From Phytophthora sp. 'mugwort' (Eukaryota > Oomycota > Peronosporomycetes > Peronosporales > Peronosporaceae), in NCBI GenBank assembly GCA_033558025.1, contig JAUCEF010000004.1, forward strand, positions 1,364,001-1,428,000: 64,000 nt of DNA. The letters run 5' to 3'. The notes under the pieces were generated by a model. The model was given only the letters and a program-made list of their open reading frames with translations. It did not search any database and was not told the DNA's origin. Positions 1 through 9,357 of the stretch are shown here, one piece after another (position 1 is the stretch's first letter; the number at the start of each line of letters is the position of its first letter). The position numbers were made by a program, and so were the translations under genes.

Positions 1-1182
1 GACACCAAAGCGGGCCAGCAGCAGTGGTGAGAAACCTGTCTAGCCTCTTCGAAGGGCAGCCTTATCAAGGGCGATGAGTTGTTTTTGCCGATCGCTTCTA
101 CACATCAGTACCGCTCGCATAGCAGCTCCGCACCATGGGTTTCCATTACTGCGGAACGATCCAGAAGAATCGGCTGGGTTGGTGCAAGGACGTAACTTAT
201 AGCTTCAAGAAGCGCCCGAAAAAACCTCCGTGGGGAACGTTCAAGCTGGTCACTTCACGAGAACCCAGGGCTCGTTGCGCTTGGGTGGGTCGATAATAAG
301 CCCGTCTACGTTTTGGCGTCACGACTGAGCAGCACCCTCACCACTGTTGAGCGCCGTGAGAAGAATGGTTCGGTCACTACGGTGGTTTGTCCCAAGCTGG
401 TCCGAGAGTATCAGACGGACATGGGAGGAGAAGGCAAGCACGATCAGCTTCGACTTCAATCATACTCGCTCCAGCTGAATACACGGTATGTTCCACGTTG
501 TTTATGCTCTACGGGATGACTTGTTTTACTGATGTTATACTGAAACTGTCTATTGTATCACATGCTTCAAGAAGTACTATCACTCGTTGTTTTTAGGTCT
601 TGTGGACATTGCTATCGTCAATGCAATATAATTCACGGCTGTATTAGCGAGAAGAGGAAGAAGAAGAAGATGTCCCACTACGACTTACTGGCTGGACTGC
701 ACGAAGCCCTTATTGCAAACACGAAAGTCCGACTTCACGACGACAACTCCGCGCCAGTCTGCACGAGTGGTAGCGACGTCAGCGGAGAGCGATGGGACAC
801 TGATGGTGCCTTCAGAGCACACTCTGGTGAAGATCACCGACACGAGAGTCAACAATGGGGTAACACGCCTGCGGCAGCGGCAATGCAGGGTATGCGCACT
901 GCTGGCGCGCGAGGAAGGCAGAAAGCGGCCTGGAATAACGACATGGTATGTCAGAAGTGCTCTACAAACCGGCGAGGACTTCTCTTCATGTGCAACAAGA
1001 TAAGGAACCACCCGTCGAACCCAGGACTTACGTGCTCGCAGATCTTTCACTCGTGTGGCGCAATGGAGACTTTGTACCTATATCTTCCTAGGTCCGTGAT
1101 CGAGTTCTTTAGAAATCGCATCCGACACAGAGCTAGTCGTAACAGTAACTACTTTCTCATGGTGCATGTTTCATCAATATGA
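1..1182 (+). pseudogene. piggyBac-type transposase relic, 5' end outside the window
   Basis: Translations on the plus strand give the catalytic part of a piggyBac-like DDE transposase (DDE_Tnp_1_7 type). Near 80-240 there is a stretch reading FADRFYTSVPLA, then TMGFHYCGTIQKNRLG, then a W-G-T-F-K segment. Near 300-480 follow DNKPVYVLAS and DQLRLQSYSLQL. Near 571-630 comes KYYHSLFLGLVDIAIVNA. These are hallmark blocks of the family in oomycetes. A gtatgt at about 486 and the ag near 570 look like a remnant intron between the last two blocks. The frame is broken: two adjacent stop codons and a one-base shift near 290, and the junction at the apparent intron is out of phase. The last part (to about 1180) reads as a poorly conserved C-terminal tail. 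Mobilisation is not expected from this copy. Start and N-terminal half are not in the window. Confidence 0.75.
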
Positions 1183-2041
1183 CTTCTTACTATGCTAGCA
1201 AGAACGTCTCCGCTTCAGAACACACTAAAGGTAACTTCCGCTCTCTGCGGCAACAACTCCAACGTTTTTGGAAATCTTGCTGCCACAGCCACACTACCCT
1301 AACCATTGCTTGAATTATTATCGAGTAACTTAGCTACACGGTGTACGTAGACGGCACATAGTTAGTATGGGTTAAACTATGTATAGTATAGCTAATAGAA
1401 TAAATAAACCGCACAGGAAGGTTTATTAAACCATCCATGTCAGCCGCCGTCCCCGGAGGGCACTCTTAGGCGTAGGTGCCATTAAAGACGTTGTATATTA
1501 GAAGGATAAATAAGCAGGAGTAATCAAAAGAAGTTCGTAACACACAGTGTCGGGAAACAGGCACGCAGAGTTCGCTGAGCCGCAGTTTTCAAAGTGAGTA
1601 GAGAGTGTGCCGCTCGGGTTCACCAGAGCACGCCACATTGCTAAAGGTGAATTGTCCAAATACAAACAACTATTATCCTATAAGTAAACCTAAGTAATTC
1701 GCGTATGTCGCATGCACGCGCGACACACAATCCTGGTTGCTTATATCCTTCTTGCATACTGTCTTCAACGCACTGTATATACGCACACGGTAGAGCGGAA
1801 TGTTATGAAGTGCGTGCTTCACATGACAGCGTAGGATAGAGTCCGGGGTCGGTCATGTCGGTCGTGACCGGTGTCTTGAACTTGGCACTGCACACTAGTA
1901 GGCAAGCTTATAGCTCGCAGCGACGACCGCGCCACGTTCTGTCGGAGTCAGGGTTGACTTATGCGAGGTGCTGGGGTAGCGTTGTCGGCCATTTGGTTGA
2001 GTTATGGGTGGTAACTCTAGCACTCCGTCAAGAGTAATTAG

Positions 2042-2128
2042 ATTGAACTTCAGTATGGCCGATTTCGGCAAGCTAGTCTGTGCTCTCAACAGACTAGCTT
2101 GCCGAAATCGGCCATACTGAAGTTTAAT
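2042..2128. repeat. Near-perfect 40-bp-arm hairpin (MITE-like)
   Basis: Arms at 2042-2081 and 2089-2128 are reverse complements over 40 bp with a single mismatch (G versus A near the outer end), separated by a 7-base loop, gctctca. No coding frame uses it. Such a structure fits a foldback or MITE-type element, or two terminal inverted repeats left head to head. A structured non-coding RNA or small-RNA source is possible but not shown. Confidence 0.85.
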
Positions 2129-3330
2129 TATAGTCTAGGCCAAATTTGATCATTTCTACGCAATCTATCCATCATGCTCCCAATGGAAGCATCCATCCCG
2201 CGCAGCGCGCAGTTTAAATTGCTCAGCAGAGCGTCGTTGACCACTGATTCGCACTCATCCTCTCTCGCACATCTCGATTCCGCAACAGATATGTGGGCAT
2301 TCTAGCGTGGAATGCTCCAAAACGATGACTAAAACACTCATCTGCTCACCACTCACCAACCCATCCATTGTCATGAATATCTGCAGTGGTTATGGAGGAG
2401 ATTCGAGCGCTGTGTCACATTGCTTCTCCATCCAAAGAAATATTACTACCTCGGGCTCGTGACTCTTGCTGCCGAGAGGTAAGCGAGATGCGAGACGAGG
2501 ACGGCGTCAACGCTGTACACAAGGCAATAATTCGGTGTGGCCACAACTAGAACTTGAACGGCGTACACAACTGTCGCCCTGATCACCAAGGCATCGTTGC
2601 CAAGTATCGCAAGAATTGATGGGATGCAGCCGATCGATTTTGGTGAAGCCATAGTGTAAAGTCCGTCCAGACTAAATTCGGAGCTCAAAGTTAATCTGGC
2701 ACAGAACAAACGAAATGGTCTGTGTTCGAAATTAGTCCGACACATACTATAAAATATGCGTGGTCCATAATTCACCATTCAAAACTATTCTGACGCAGTC
2801 TAATTACGCTTGTCAGAGTAGTGAACTAGATGGGTGAGCTTAGATGAGAGTAACGCCGAGTCCACTTACCGTAGAGAAGTGGGTAGCCCCATTCAATTCA
2901 TTTCCGCATCCCCTTATTGGGCGAAGCCCCATTACTGTGAGCTCGTTTGACGAGTTTTCGGCGTCCCTCGCTTTACTTGCTAATCTTCGAACACCTCCTG
3001 AACTTTGCATTGATTTCGTTTCCTAAAGCTGGACAGGGGTTAGGACGAGTCGCTAAACAGAGGACCTGGGACCTGCGATCGGCCGTGGTGTCCCGGGTGG
3101 GTATGACTTTAAAGACATTTTCATATAAGGTTTTGCTTTGTACTTGGGTTCTACTAGGTTCTACTATGAGCGTTCTTAGCTCAAAAAGTCATTAGACACC
3201 CCCCCATCTGGATAAGAGAAGAAGTATATATAAGGTTAGCAAGACTGTACGCTGGAGGATTCGCCATTATTCATGCGGCTAAGCTGGGGTAAGGTCGTAA
3301 GGATGGTGATTATAAGGGCAGATGTATGAA

Positions 3331-3348
3331 TATATATATATATATATA
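3331..3348. repeat. TA dinucleotide microsatellite
   Basis: Nine uninterrupted TA units directly visible in the sequence. Confidence 0.9.
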
Positions 3349-3559
3349 ACGTCCAATATTGTACTGTAAGAAAAAGAACCTGCGATACTTCCCCGTGGGG
3401 CACTACGTTACATGTAGCTTACATGGGGCACTATAACAGGTGTGGTACTATTAAAAGGATGGGGTATTGAATCCTGACACCCTTCGCGAAGACAAACGAC
3501 TTCACGTTGACGTCCTTGGCCCCATGGAATTCGATTCCCGTGCTGTGATTGTGATAAAT

Positions 3560-3790
3560 GAACACAGCAGTCTCATTCATCTTGTAAATGTTCGAGTACT
3601 AAATGTTGTACTGTACTCTTTGATCACCTGCTGCACGTGCTCGATGTATTCCTGTCGAGCGTATGCTTCTTCGTGCCTCCAGTTCTTGGACTACAGACAG
3701 CTTCTTTTCCACCATGAACTTGGGTTTCATCAGAAATTGACAATGAAAGGTGAAAATCTGCTCCCTGAGCTCGACCGGTGTCGCCCCTTC
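3560..3790 (-). pseudogene. Pogo/Tigger-type transposase N-terminal fragment
   Basis: Read on the minus strand, about 3690-3760 encodes a helix-turn-helix start with KPKFMVEKKLSVVQELEA. This resembles the DNA-binding N terminus of pogo-like transposases. The same block, and its flanking sequence with gctcaggga and cagattttcacctt, recurs in opposite orientation near 50200-50310, so both come from one repeat family. No catalytic domain follows here. Confidence 0.5.
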
Positions 3791-4447
3791 TGTTGACCTA
3801 CGGTAGCAACTGGCAATTAATGTATGCTGGCTCCGATCTGACAGTTCTGATAATTTAAATTAGACTAATTAGACTAAAAGAGTGGGCCCACACTACATTT
3901 ATCGCAAGGCCCCATTGGGGGGGGCTAGACGCCCTAGACGCTCTTCATATGGGCGTGGGGGGCGAGTTCTTGATGCGCTCTGCACATTTATGGACAGCCT
4001 CTTTCCAACAACGTTTGGTGGACATCTAGTAATAATAATAATAATATATACAGTATTATGTTAACTAATCCGTTTAGACAATAACTGTCATTTGAGCTTA
4101 TGTTTAAATTTCGTGTTTGTAGACCGTTTATTATTTCGGACAGGCACGGAAAATTTTACGTGTGGCTATCTTTTTTTCGAAAGTGTGACTGCGGTTATGT
4201 ATCGCGAAGGTTGATCGTAAAAGACTCAAGCAACATGCTGTGGATATTATGCAAATCCTTAAGGTATTAAAATGTAAGGTTCTTTTATGACGCACAAGTC
4301 ACGATTAGCTATAACAATAAACCAAAAAATCGTTTCTATAGTGATTAGAACCAAGATAAAATCTGGAGCAGAGGATGAAACGCTAATACAGTAAGAAAAT
4401 AATAACGTGCACTTTTCCGCCGCTGCGCAAACAGCGAACTGCCTGCT

Positions 4448-5935
4448 ATGTTGATCCCCGAGTTCTCGCCTATGTCGGCGGCGGCCACGACCAACGCGCA
4501 GTGCTCGCTTCTGCGGCGCCTTAGCACGCTGGGACTGGTGTATGTCAAACTGTCCTTGCGTCAGCTGTGCGAACTGGCGCCTCTCGTGCCCGCCATCAAC
4601 ACCGATCCGCGCGAGCTGGCGCTGAAGGCCTCACTACTGGACACCAGGACCATTCTAGGTCCGTTCTCGGCCGAGATGCTTGAGCCGCTTGCCACGTGGC
4701 TGGACCAGGGGGTCGAAAAGGTGCTGGTAAACGCTGCGTCCAGCGAAGACGCCGAGCTGGAGCGTGTGGCTGTCGGGGTCTCGGAGCTGCCAGCCAGTCG
4801 AGTGGTGCTGCGCATTCCCGTGCCATCGCTGCACGCCCCAGAGGTTATTGAGCTCCAAGAGAAGCTGGCGAGACTGGAGGATACTGCTAGCGGTGTGGTA
4901 TTCGTCATTAACTCGGTGACGCTGACGCAGGAGAACGGATTTGAGGAGCTAGTAACAAGTCTCCAGGTCTTGAGGAAGAGCGTGGATGAGGGATTCCTCT
5001 TTGCTGTCGAGATGAGTACGAGGTCTTCGGCGGATAACACCTCGGTGGTGGCTTTGGCTAGAATCCAGGAGCTTCATCACAAGAATATCCACGTAGTGAC
5101 GCCTGGCTACTGTGACGGCGAAGAGCAGCAGCAGATTGACATGGTGACGGGACATGGAGAAGCCATGGTGGACGCGGCGCTGTCGTTCGTGCAGTGTCTA
5201 CGTACAGATCGTCCTGATGGTCTGTTCACGACGGTCGTGGCGGATGAAGCTGGTGTCGCTCTTGGACTGGTGTACTCAAGCGCAGAGAGCATTCTTGCGG
5301 CAGTGTCGAGTGGCCGTGGCGTTTACTACTCTCGGTCACGTGGTGGTCTCTGGAAGAAGGGTGAGAGCAGTGGGAATGCCCAGAAGCTGATCAAGATCGA
5401 TATGGACTGCGACAGTGACGCATTGCGCTTCACTGTGAACCAGACGGGCGCCGGCTTTTGCCACCTCAACACCCGCACGTGCTGGGGTCGCGACGGCGGC
5501 CTTCGTGCTTTGGAGAGTTTGCTTCTCAGCCGCCACGCCCACGCGCCTGCCGGATCTTACACCAAGCGGCTGTTCAACGATGCAGAGCTGCTACGCAACA
5601 AGCTTGTCGAGGAGGCACAGGAGCTTGCAGAAGCCGAATCTGTCCCGGATGTAGCTGGCGAGGCCGCTGATGTCATGTACTTCGCCATGGTGCGCTGCGT
5701 AGCAGCAGGTTGCAAGCTCAGCGACGTCGAGGTACGGCAGCTTATGGTCCGGTAGTTCACTTATCGCTGCTAACGCTTTTTGGTGGTGCTTTATCTGTCA
5801 CAGAATATGCTCGACAAGCGCGCGTTGAAGGTGAAGCGACGTCCTGGCAACTCGAAGGCCTACCGCATCTCGGCGGCCAACCAGATTCTGAACAGCAAGG
5901 ACATGCACAGCGGCTTAAGCAGCGAAGGAGTGTAG
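4448..5935 (+). CDS. HIS4 (HisI-HisE part): Histidine biosynthesis bifunctional enzyme, phosphoribosyl-AMP cyclohydrolase / phosphoribosyl-ATP pyrophosphatase
   Basis: Catalyses steps 2 and 3 of histidine synthesis: phosphoribosyl-ATP to phosphoribosyl-AMP, then opening of the purine ring. The model has two exons, 4448-5731 and 5804-5935, with a 72-nt gtacgg...cag intron that is in phase (471 aa). Residues 1 to about 250 form the N-terminal region seen in eukaryotic HIS4-type proteins. HisI spans about 260-347, with SRSRGGLWKKG, the metal-binding DMDCDSD at 318-324, and CH and C residues at 338-345. HisE spans about 368-460, with EEAQEL (388-393) and EAAD (405-408). Exon 2 supplies the diagnostic KVKRRPGNSKAYR end, which proves the intron. 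The HisD (histidinol dehydrogenase) domain fused in yeast His4 is absent. The start is the first ATG of the open frame. Confidence 0.93.
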
Positions 5936-6270
5936 AGTCATCTTCCGCGGTCAGCGAGCACAGCTAGAGACTAGATATGCTAGAAGACACCAACATGATC
6001 ATCATCCACGCCCCAGACAGGCCGTTCATAGAATCAGAGGAGGCGTACATCTAAACACGCAGAACCATTCATCGTAGTTTTTCTTCGTGTTTCTGGCAGT
6101 TAACATACGAGGCAGCTATTGAACACAGGGCTCTGTATCACCCATCCACTTCGCTATCTCCCATACTAACTCCTGTGGTGAGTAGCTGGAACAGCGAGCT
6201 TTCAGAACCCAGAGCGCTGCGGATTGTGTAGGATCGGATCAGGAAGACAAAAGATCCCCCATTAACCAGT

Positions 6271-6730
6271 CTACTCGTCGTCCTCGTCGTCCTCGTGGGC
6301 GTCCTCTTCTTCTTCTTCCTCTTCTTCCTCTTCCTCCTCTTCTTCCTCCTCTTCTTCCTCCTCCTCCGCGAACTTCGACCAGTCGATGTGGTGGTACAGA
6401 CGCTGCAAACAAAAACAACAATGACGTGTCAGCACCACCAGAATGTGTCATTACGTCTGCTCTAGTATGCCAACTCGATAGATAGTTGCAGCTACGTACA
6501 CCACGGTTGCTGGCCTCCCAGATGTAATTGGTAGCTGAGCCGTAGATTCCCTCCACCACCAGTGCGGCGATCAACACTGTGGTCACGTACACGGGCGTGC
6601 TCTTCATGAACACCTTGTAGGCGCCGTCAAGCGCGCCCTTCCCGTTCACGGAAGAGTGCTTGGTAGAGGCCATTCGGACGCCCTGACGCTTGGCCCGCGT
6701 GGCCACCTGACGGATCGTTCGGCTCAGCAT
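6271..6730 (-). CDS. QCR9: Cytochrome bc1 complex subunit 9 (QCR9/UQCR10 family)
   Basis: Small inner-membrane subunit of respiratory complex III. Two exons on the minus strand, 6730-6500 and 6402-6271, with a 97-nt intron (gtacgt...gcag, phase 0) give 120 aa. Residues 1 to about 30 are basic and alcohol-rich, as in a mitochondrial presequence. YKVFMKSTPVYVTTVLIAAL then begins the single transmembrane helix, and the family signature W-E-A-S-N-R-G joins across the splice to RLYHHIDWSKF. This corresponds to the NKGKLWKD-type region of known QCR9 proteins. The C terminus is unusual: about 20 consecutive Glu residues, then a DAHEDDEDDE end. Short acidic tails are known in this family, but this one is very long. 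An upstream ATG in frame (6850) would add a segment less like a presequence, so 6730 was chosen. Confidence 0.88.
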
Positions 6731-7151
6731 CGTCAGAAAGAAACCTGTGCAATGGACGCTCGTTCCGGCGGGGCTCAACGACTGTGCGCCTTCTTTACAA
6801 TGGCCACACGCTGGGGGGGACAAGCCTGCGGTTCTGAAGGCCCTACGCATCGTGCGACCTTCGGGTCACAAGTCACGATAGGTACAGCGTACCCATTGTC
6901 GTTCTTCCACGGACCTGGAAAACCACATAAAGCACACCAAAGAGCCGTTTTTTGTCTTGGTCTGAGTATACCTGTTCAGGTCCTGTAAGGGGGGGATTTC
7001 CGCGATTCAAAACAAGCGGCGCGAGATCAAGAAGAAAGAATAGGCAAGTGCAAGCTTGTGGTCGCCTCGCTAAAACCTAGAAGAAGCGGTGCCGAGCCGA
7101 CTAGCGACTAGCGACTAGCGGAGCCTGCCACAACTTAATCTGCCAGAGCCC

Positions 7152-8270
7152 ATGGAGCCCATCATTACCGGTAAGAGGCGACGACCGGCCTCGGCATCGC
7201 TGTCGCCGCCCCCTCCGCCGCGCCAGCCCACGCGCGACGATGAGAGCAGCGCCGTGAACTGGAAGAAGCGACGGTTGGAGCCGTCGACTGCGGTGATTAC
7301 TGATGCTAAGCCGGAGGACAAGAAGCCCACTCCGAAGGGTAAGCGGCGGCGTAGCGTCTCGCCAGAGGAGAAGGCAGCAGAGACAGAGGGGGAGACGAGC
7401 AATAGCTGCAGCAACCATGAGAAGCAGGAGACCAAGCGGCGTCGCGTGTGTGAGAACGGCAGTTCCTCCTCACCCCCTCCTGAACTACCGGCCTCTCCAC
7501 TGGCCAATTTGAGTGAGAGACATTCGCAGACGTTAACGAATGCTACAGAGCAAGAGAACAGAGAGGAAAAGCAGGAGGAGAAGCAGGAAGAGAAGGCGAG
7601 GTTCCCTCCCTCGCCCATTATCATCCCTTCTCAACGACGAGAGGACCAGGATGAGGAAATTTCTAAGGAGAATCGCGAAAACGTCGCCAACCTGGAGGAG
7701 TTTTCGCAGGGCAGTGACGCCGACCTCGTCGCCGCCTGTGCCAACCTAGATAACGACGTTGTAAGCTGCAGTCAGGACTCGCAGAGCAGCGATGTCGAGC
7801 GGGTACGGCAACGCATCTCGCTGCGGACAGTGCAGGTCACGCCGCCCCCTTCAGCTCGGATGCTCGACAGGAAAAACCCTCCGCCACCGCCAAAGAGGTC
7901 CAAGCGCCGACGCAACTATGGTGGCATCGTGTACGCGCGGACATACCCGCGACTGGCCCTGTCACCACTTGTCGACGACTCGCCGCCCACGTCGCCGCGC
8001 GTCTTCCGGTCATTGGAGAACGAATTCGCCTTCGCCATGCAAGACACGCCCGAAATCCGGCCCCGAGTACGCCCGGCGCCGAGGATGGCCAGAGGCACAC
8101 GACGGTCCACGAGAGCAGGGAGCTCTCGAGCGCGACGGTCGCTAGACACGCCCACCTCGACGATGGTATTGAGGTCACGACAGCTTAATCCGAGCCTGAG
8201 TGCCGACGGCGGTAAGCCCGAGAACCAGCGCGAGCGGGAGCAGCGTGACGCTCAGCGCCGGCATGAGTGA
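7152..8270 (+). CDS. Hypothetical basic, low-complexity nuclear protein
   Basis: Intact single-exon frame of 372 aa, rich in Lys/Arg, Pro, Ser and Glu. It has several clusters resembling nuclear localisation signals: GKRRRP near residue 8, KKRRLE near 43, GKRRRS near 63, TKRRR near 93 and KRSKRRR near 250. A less biased segment at about 250-320 (NYGGIVYARTYPRLALSP, then FAFAMQDTPE) may be the conserved core, and an Arg/Ser-rich tail follows. I do not recognise a domain. It lies between QCR9 (divergent) and RPC9 (same strand) with ordinary host GC content, so it is probably a host gene and not transposon debris. The function is unknown. Confidence 0.6.
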   Translation: MEPIITGKRRRPASASLSPPPPPRQPTRDDESSAVNWKKRRLEPSTAVITDAKPEDKKPTPKGKRRRSVSPEEKAAETEGETSNSCSNHEKQETKRRRVCENGSSSSPPPELPASPLANLSERHSQTLTNATEQENREEKQEEKQEEKARFPPSPIIIPSQRREDQDEEISKENRENVANLEEFSQGSDADLVAACANLDNDVVSCSQDSQSSDVERVRQRISLRTVQVTPPPSARMLDRKNPPPPPKRSKRRRNYGGIVYARTYPRLALSPLVDDSPPTSPRVFRSLENEFAFAMQDTPEIRPRVRPAPRMARGTRRSTRAGSSRARRSLDTPTSTMVLRSRQLNPSLSADGGKPENQREREQRDAQRRHE

Positions 8271-8562
8271 GGAGAGAGGGTCGTGCTGATATGAGTGGCA
8301 GGGCGACACTCAACCCGCCCCATGCGTGTCTTCGTCGTGACGTGGTACAGGGGTCCGGTTTAAGTACTTTTTATTGTTAGTTTTAGTTCTTATTGCTAGG
8401 AATTAGATGCCGCGATAGCAGCTTAGACACTTGTAGTTTTACTTAGTGAAAGCACTAATTCCACTGTTTTATTCCTTCTCAAGTCGCATTTTTGCTTGCA
8501 AAACTGAAGCCTTTAGTCGTCCACCACGCAATTGGCAATTCAAGTTCGGGACGCACAAGACC

Positions 8563-9018
8563 ATGAGGGTGCTGCTGATTAACGAGGGCTCGCTGAGCGA
8601 CTACGAGGTGCTCTCGGTCATGCAGGAGCGTAAGGAGCAGCGGCTGCACAAGTCGGCCATGGTCGAGTATGCCGAGCGCAACTGGATGGACCACAAGGTG
8701 CTCAAGTTCCTCACGCAGAGCCACTCGCACTGCTCCACACTGAGCGCTAGTTGCATCCAGGATTTCCTCAAGGAACTGGCCCAGGCGGAATTGCCTGCGC
8801 TCAGCTCGGCCGAGAAGCTGCAGTTCATCAACCATATCCCTACCGAGCTTGTGGACATTCATCTGATCATCGAGGACTGCGCTGGCCGATTCTCAGAGAC
8901 GCAAGTGGACGAGCTCATCCGCATCGTCGAGCGCACGTTGGCGGCGGAGCTGCTGGAGCAGCGTCGCCATGCCGAGACTGCGCAGACCCAAGACGCAGTC
9001 GAAGAGGCCGAAGAGTAG
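8563..9018 (+). CDS. RPC9: RNA polymerase III subunit RPC9 (Rpc17/CRCP family)
   Basis: Pol III-specific stalk subunit that pairs with RPC8 and contacts initiation factors in transcription of tRNA and 5S genes. The 151-aa frame shows the family layout. The N terminus has GSLSDYEVLSVMQERKEQR. A helical HRDC-like domain follows with SASCIQDFLKEL, LSSAEKLQFINHIPTELVDI and EDCAGRFSETQVDELI, matching the RPB4/RPC9 fold. The C terminus is an acidic Ala/Glu tail. The chosen ATG (8563) has a favourable A at -3 context and begins at the conserved part. An upstream in-frame ATG at 8446 would add 39 non-conserved residues. Confidence 0.88.
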   Translation: MRVLLINEGSLSDYEVLSVMQERKEQRLHKSAMVEYAERNWMDHKVLKFLTQSHSHCSTLSASCIQDFLKELAQAELPALSSAEKLQFINHIPTELVDIHLIIEDCAGRFSETQVDELIRIVERTLAAELLEQRRHAETAQTQDAVEEAEE

Positions 9019-9357
9019 CTAATAGTACAAAAGGTAGTACAATATAGACGACATATTTGGCGTTCAACGCCTCCTTCCATCAGTGAGATCAAACCCAGCA
9101 GGTTCATTGCTGTCCTTCCACCCGTTGGTGTCCACAAAAATGCAAACATCAGAATGATATCTGCTCCCATAACAATCCATCAACTCTCCTACGAACAATT
9201 CCTGGCAAGAAATGGAAAAGATACAGAGACGACCGATCACCTGGAGTCGACCGACGTTCCTATCCTTTTCTGTAGCTTGTAATTGCAACCTAGTAAGTCC
9301 GAGGCCTGTGCACGTGTGTTTTTGAGGTGAGTAGTGAGGTAGAGTGTTGAGACTTGC
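9019..9357. other. Convergent 3' intergenic region
   Basis: About 340 bp between the stop codons of RPC9 (plus) and the RBM39-like gene (minus). Only shadow frames are seen. It presumably holds both polyadenylation regions. Confidence 0.6.

Larger units (their letters stand above)
1183..4447. other. repeat-rich intergenic DNA without a convincing gene
   Basis: About 3.2 kb with only short, unconserved open frames. It holds the hairpin at 2042-2128, a TA microsatellite and a pogo-type fragment (listed separately). A 110-codon minus frame at 2446-2778 has no recognisable domain and was not called. The region probably consists of transposon remains and the upstream flank of the histidine gene. 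Confidence 0.6.

Noticed and set aside
553..1182. 209-codon frame as an independent gene
   Set aside because: It overlaps the piggyBac relic, contains its conserved blocks only in part and seems a frame of decayed C-terminal sequence.
2446..2778. Minus-strand 110-codon frame as a membrane or secreted effector
   Set aside because: Some hydrophobic stretches, but no signal peptide, RxLR or LFLAK motif, and it lies in repeat-rich DNA.
4561..5040. Minus-strand frame of 159 codons inside the histidine gene
   Set aside because: Antisense shadow; Ser/Thr-rich composition is typical of the reverse reading of GC-rich coding sequence.
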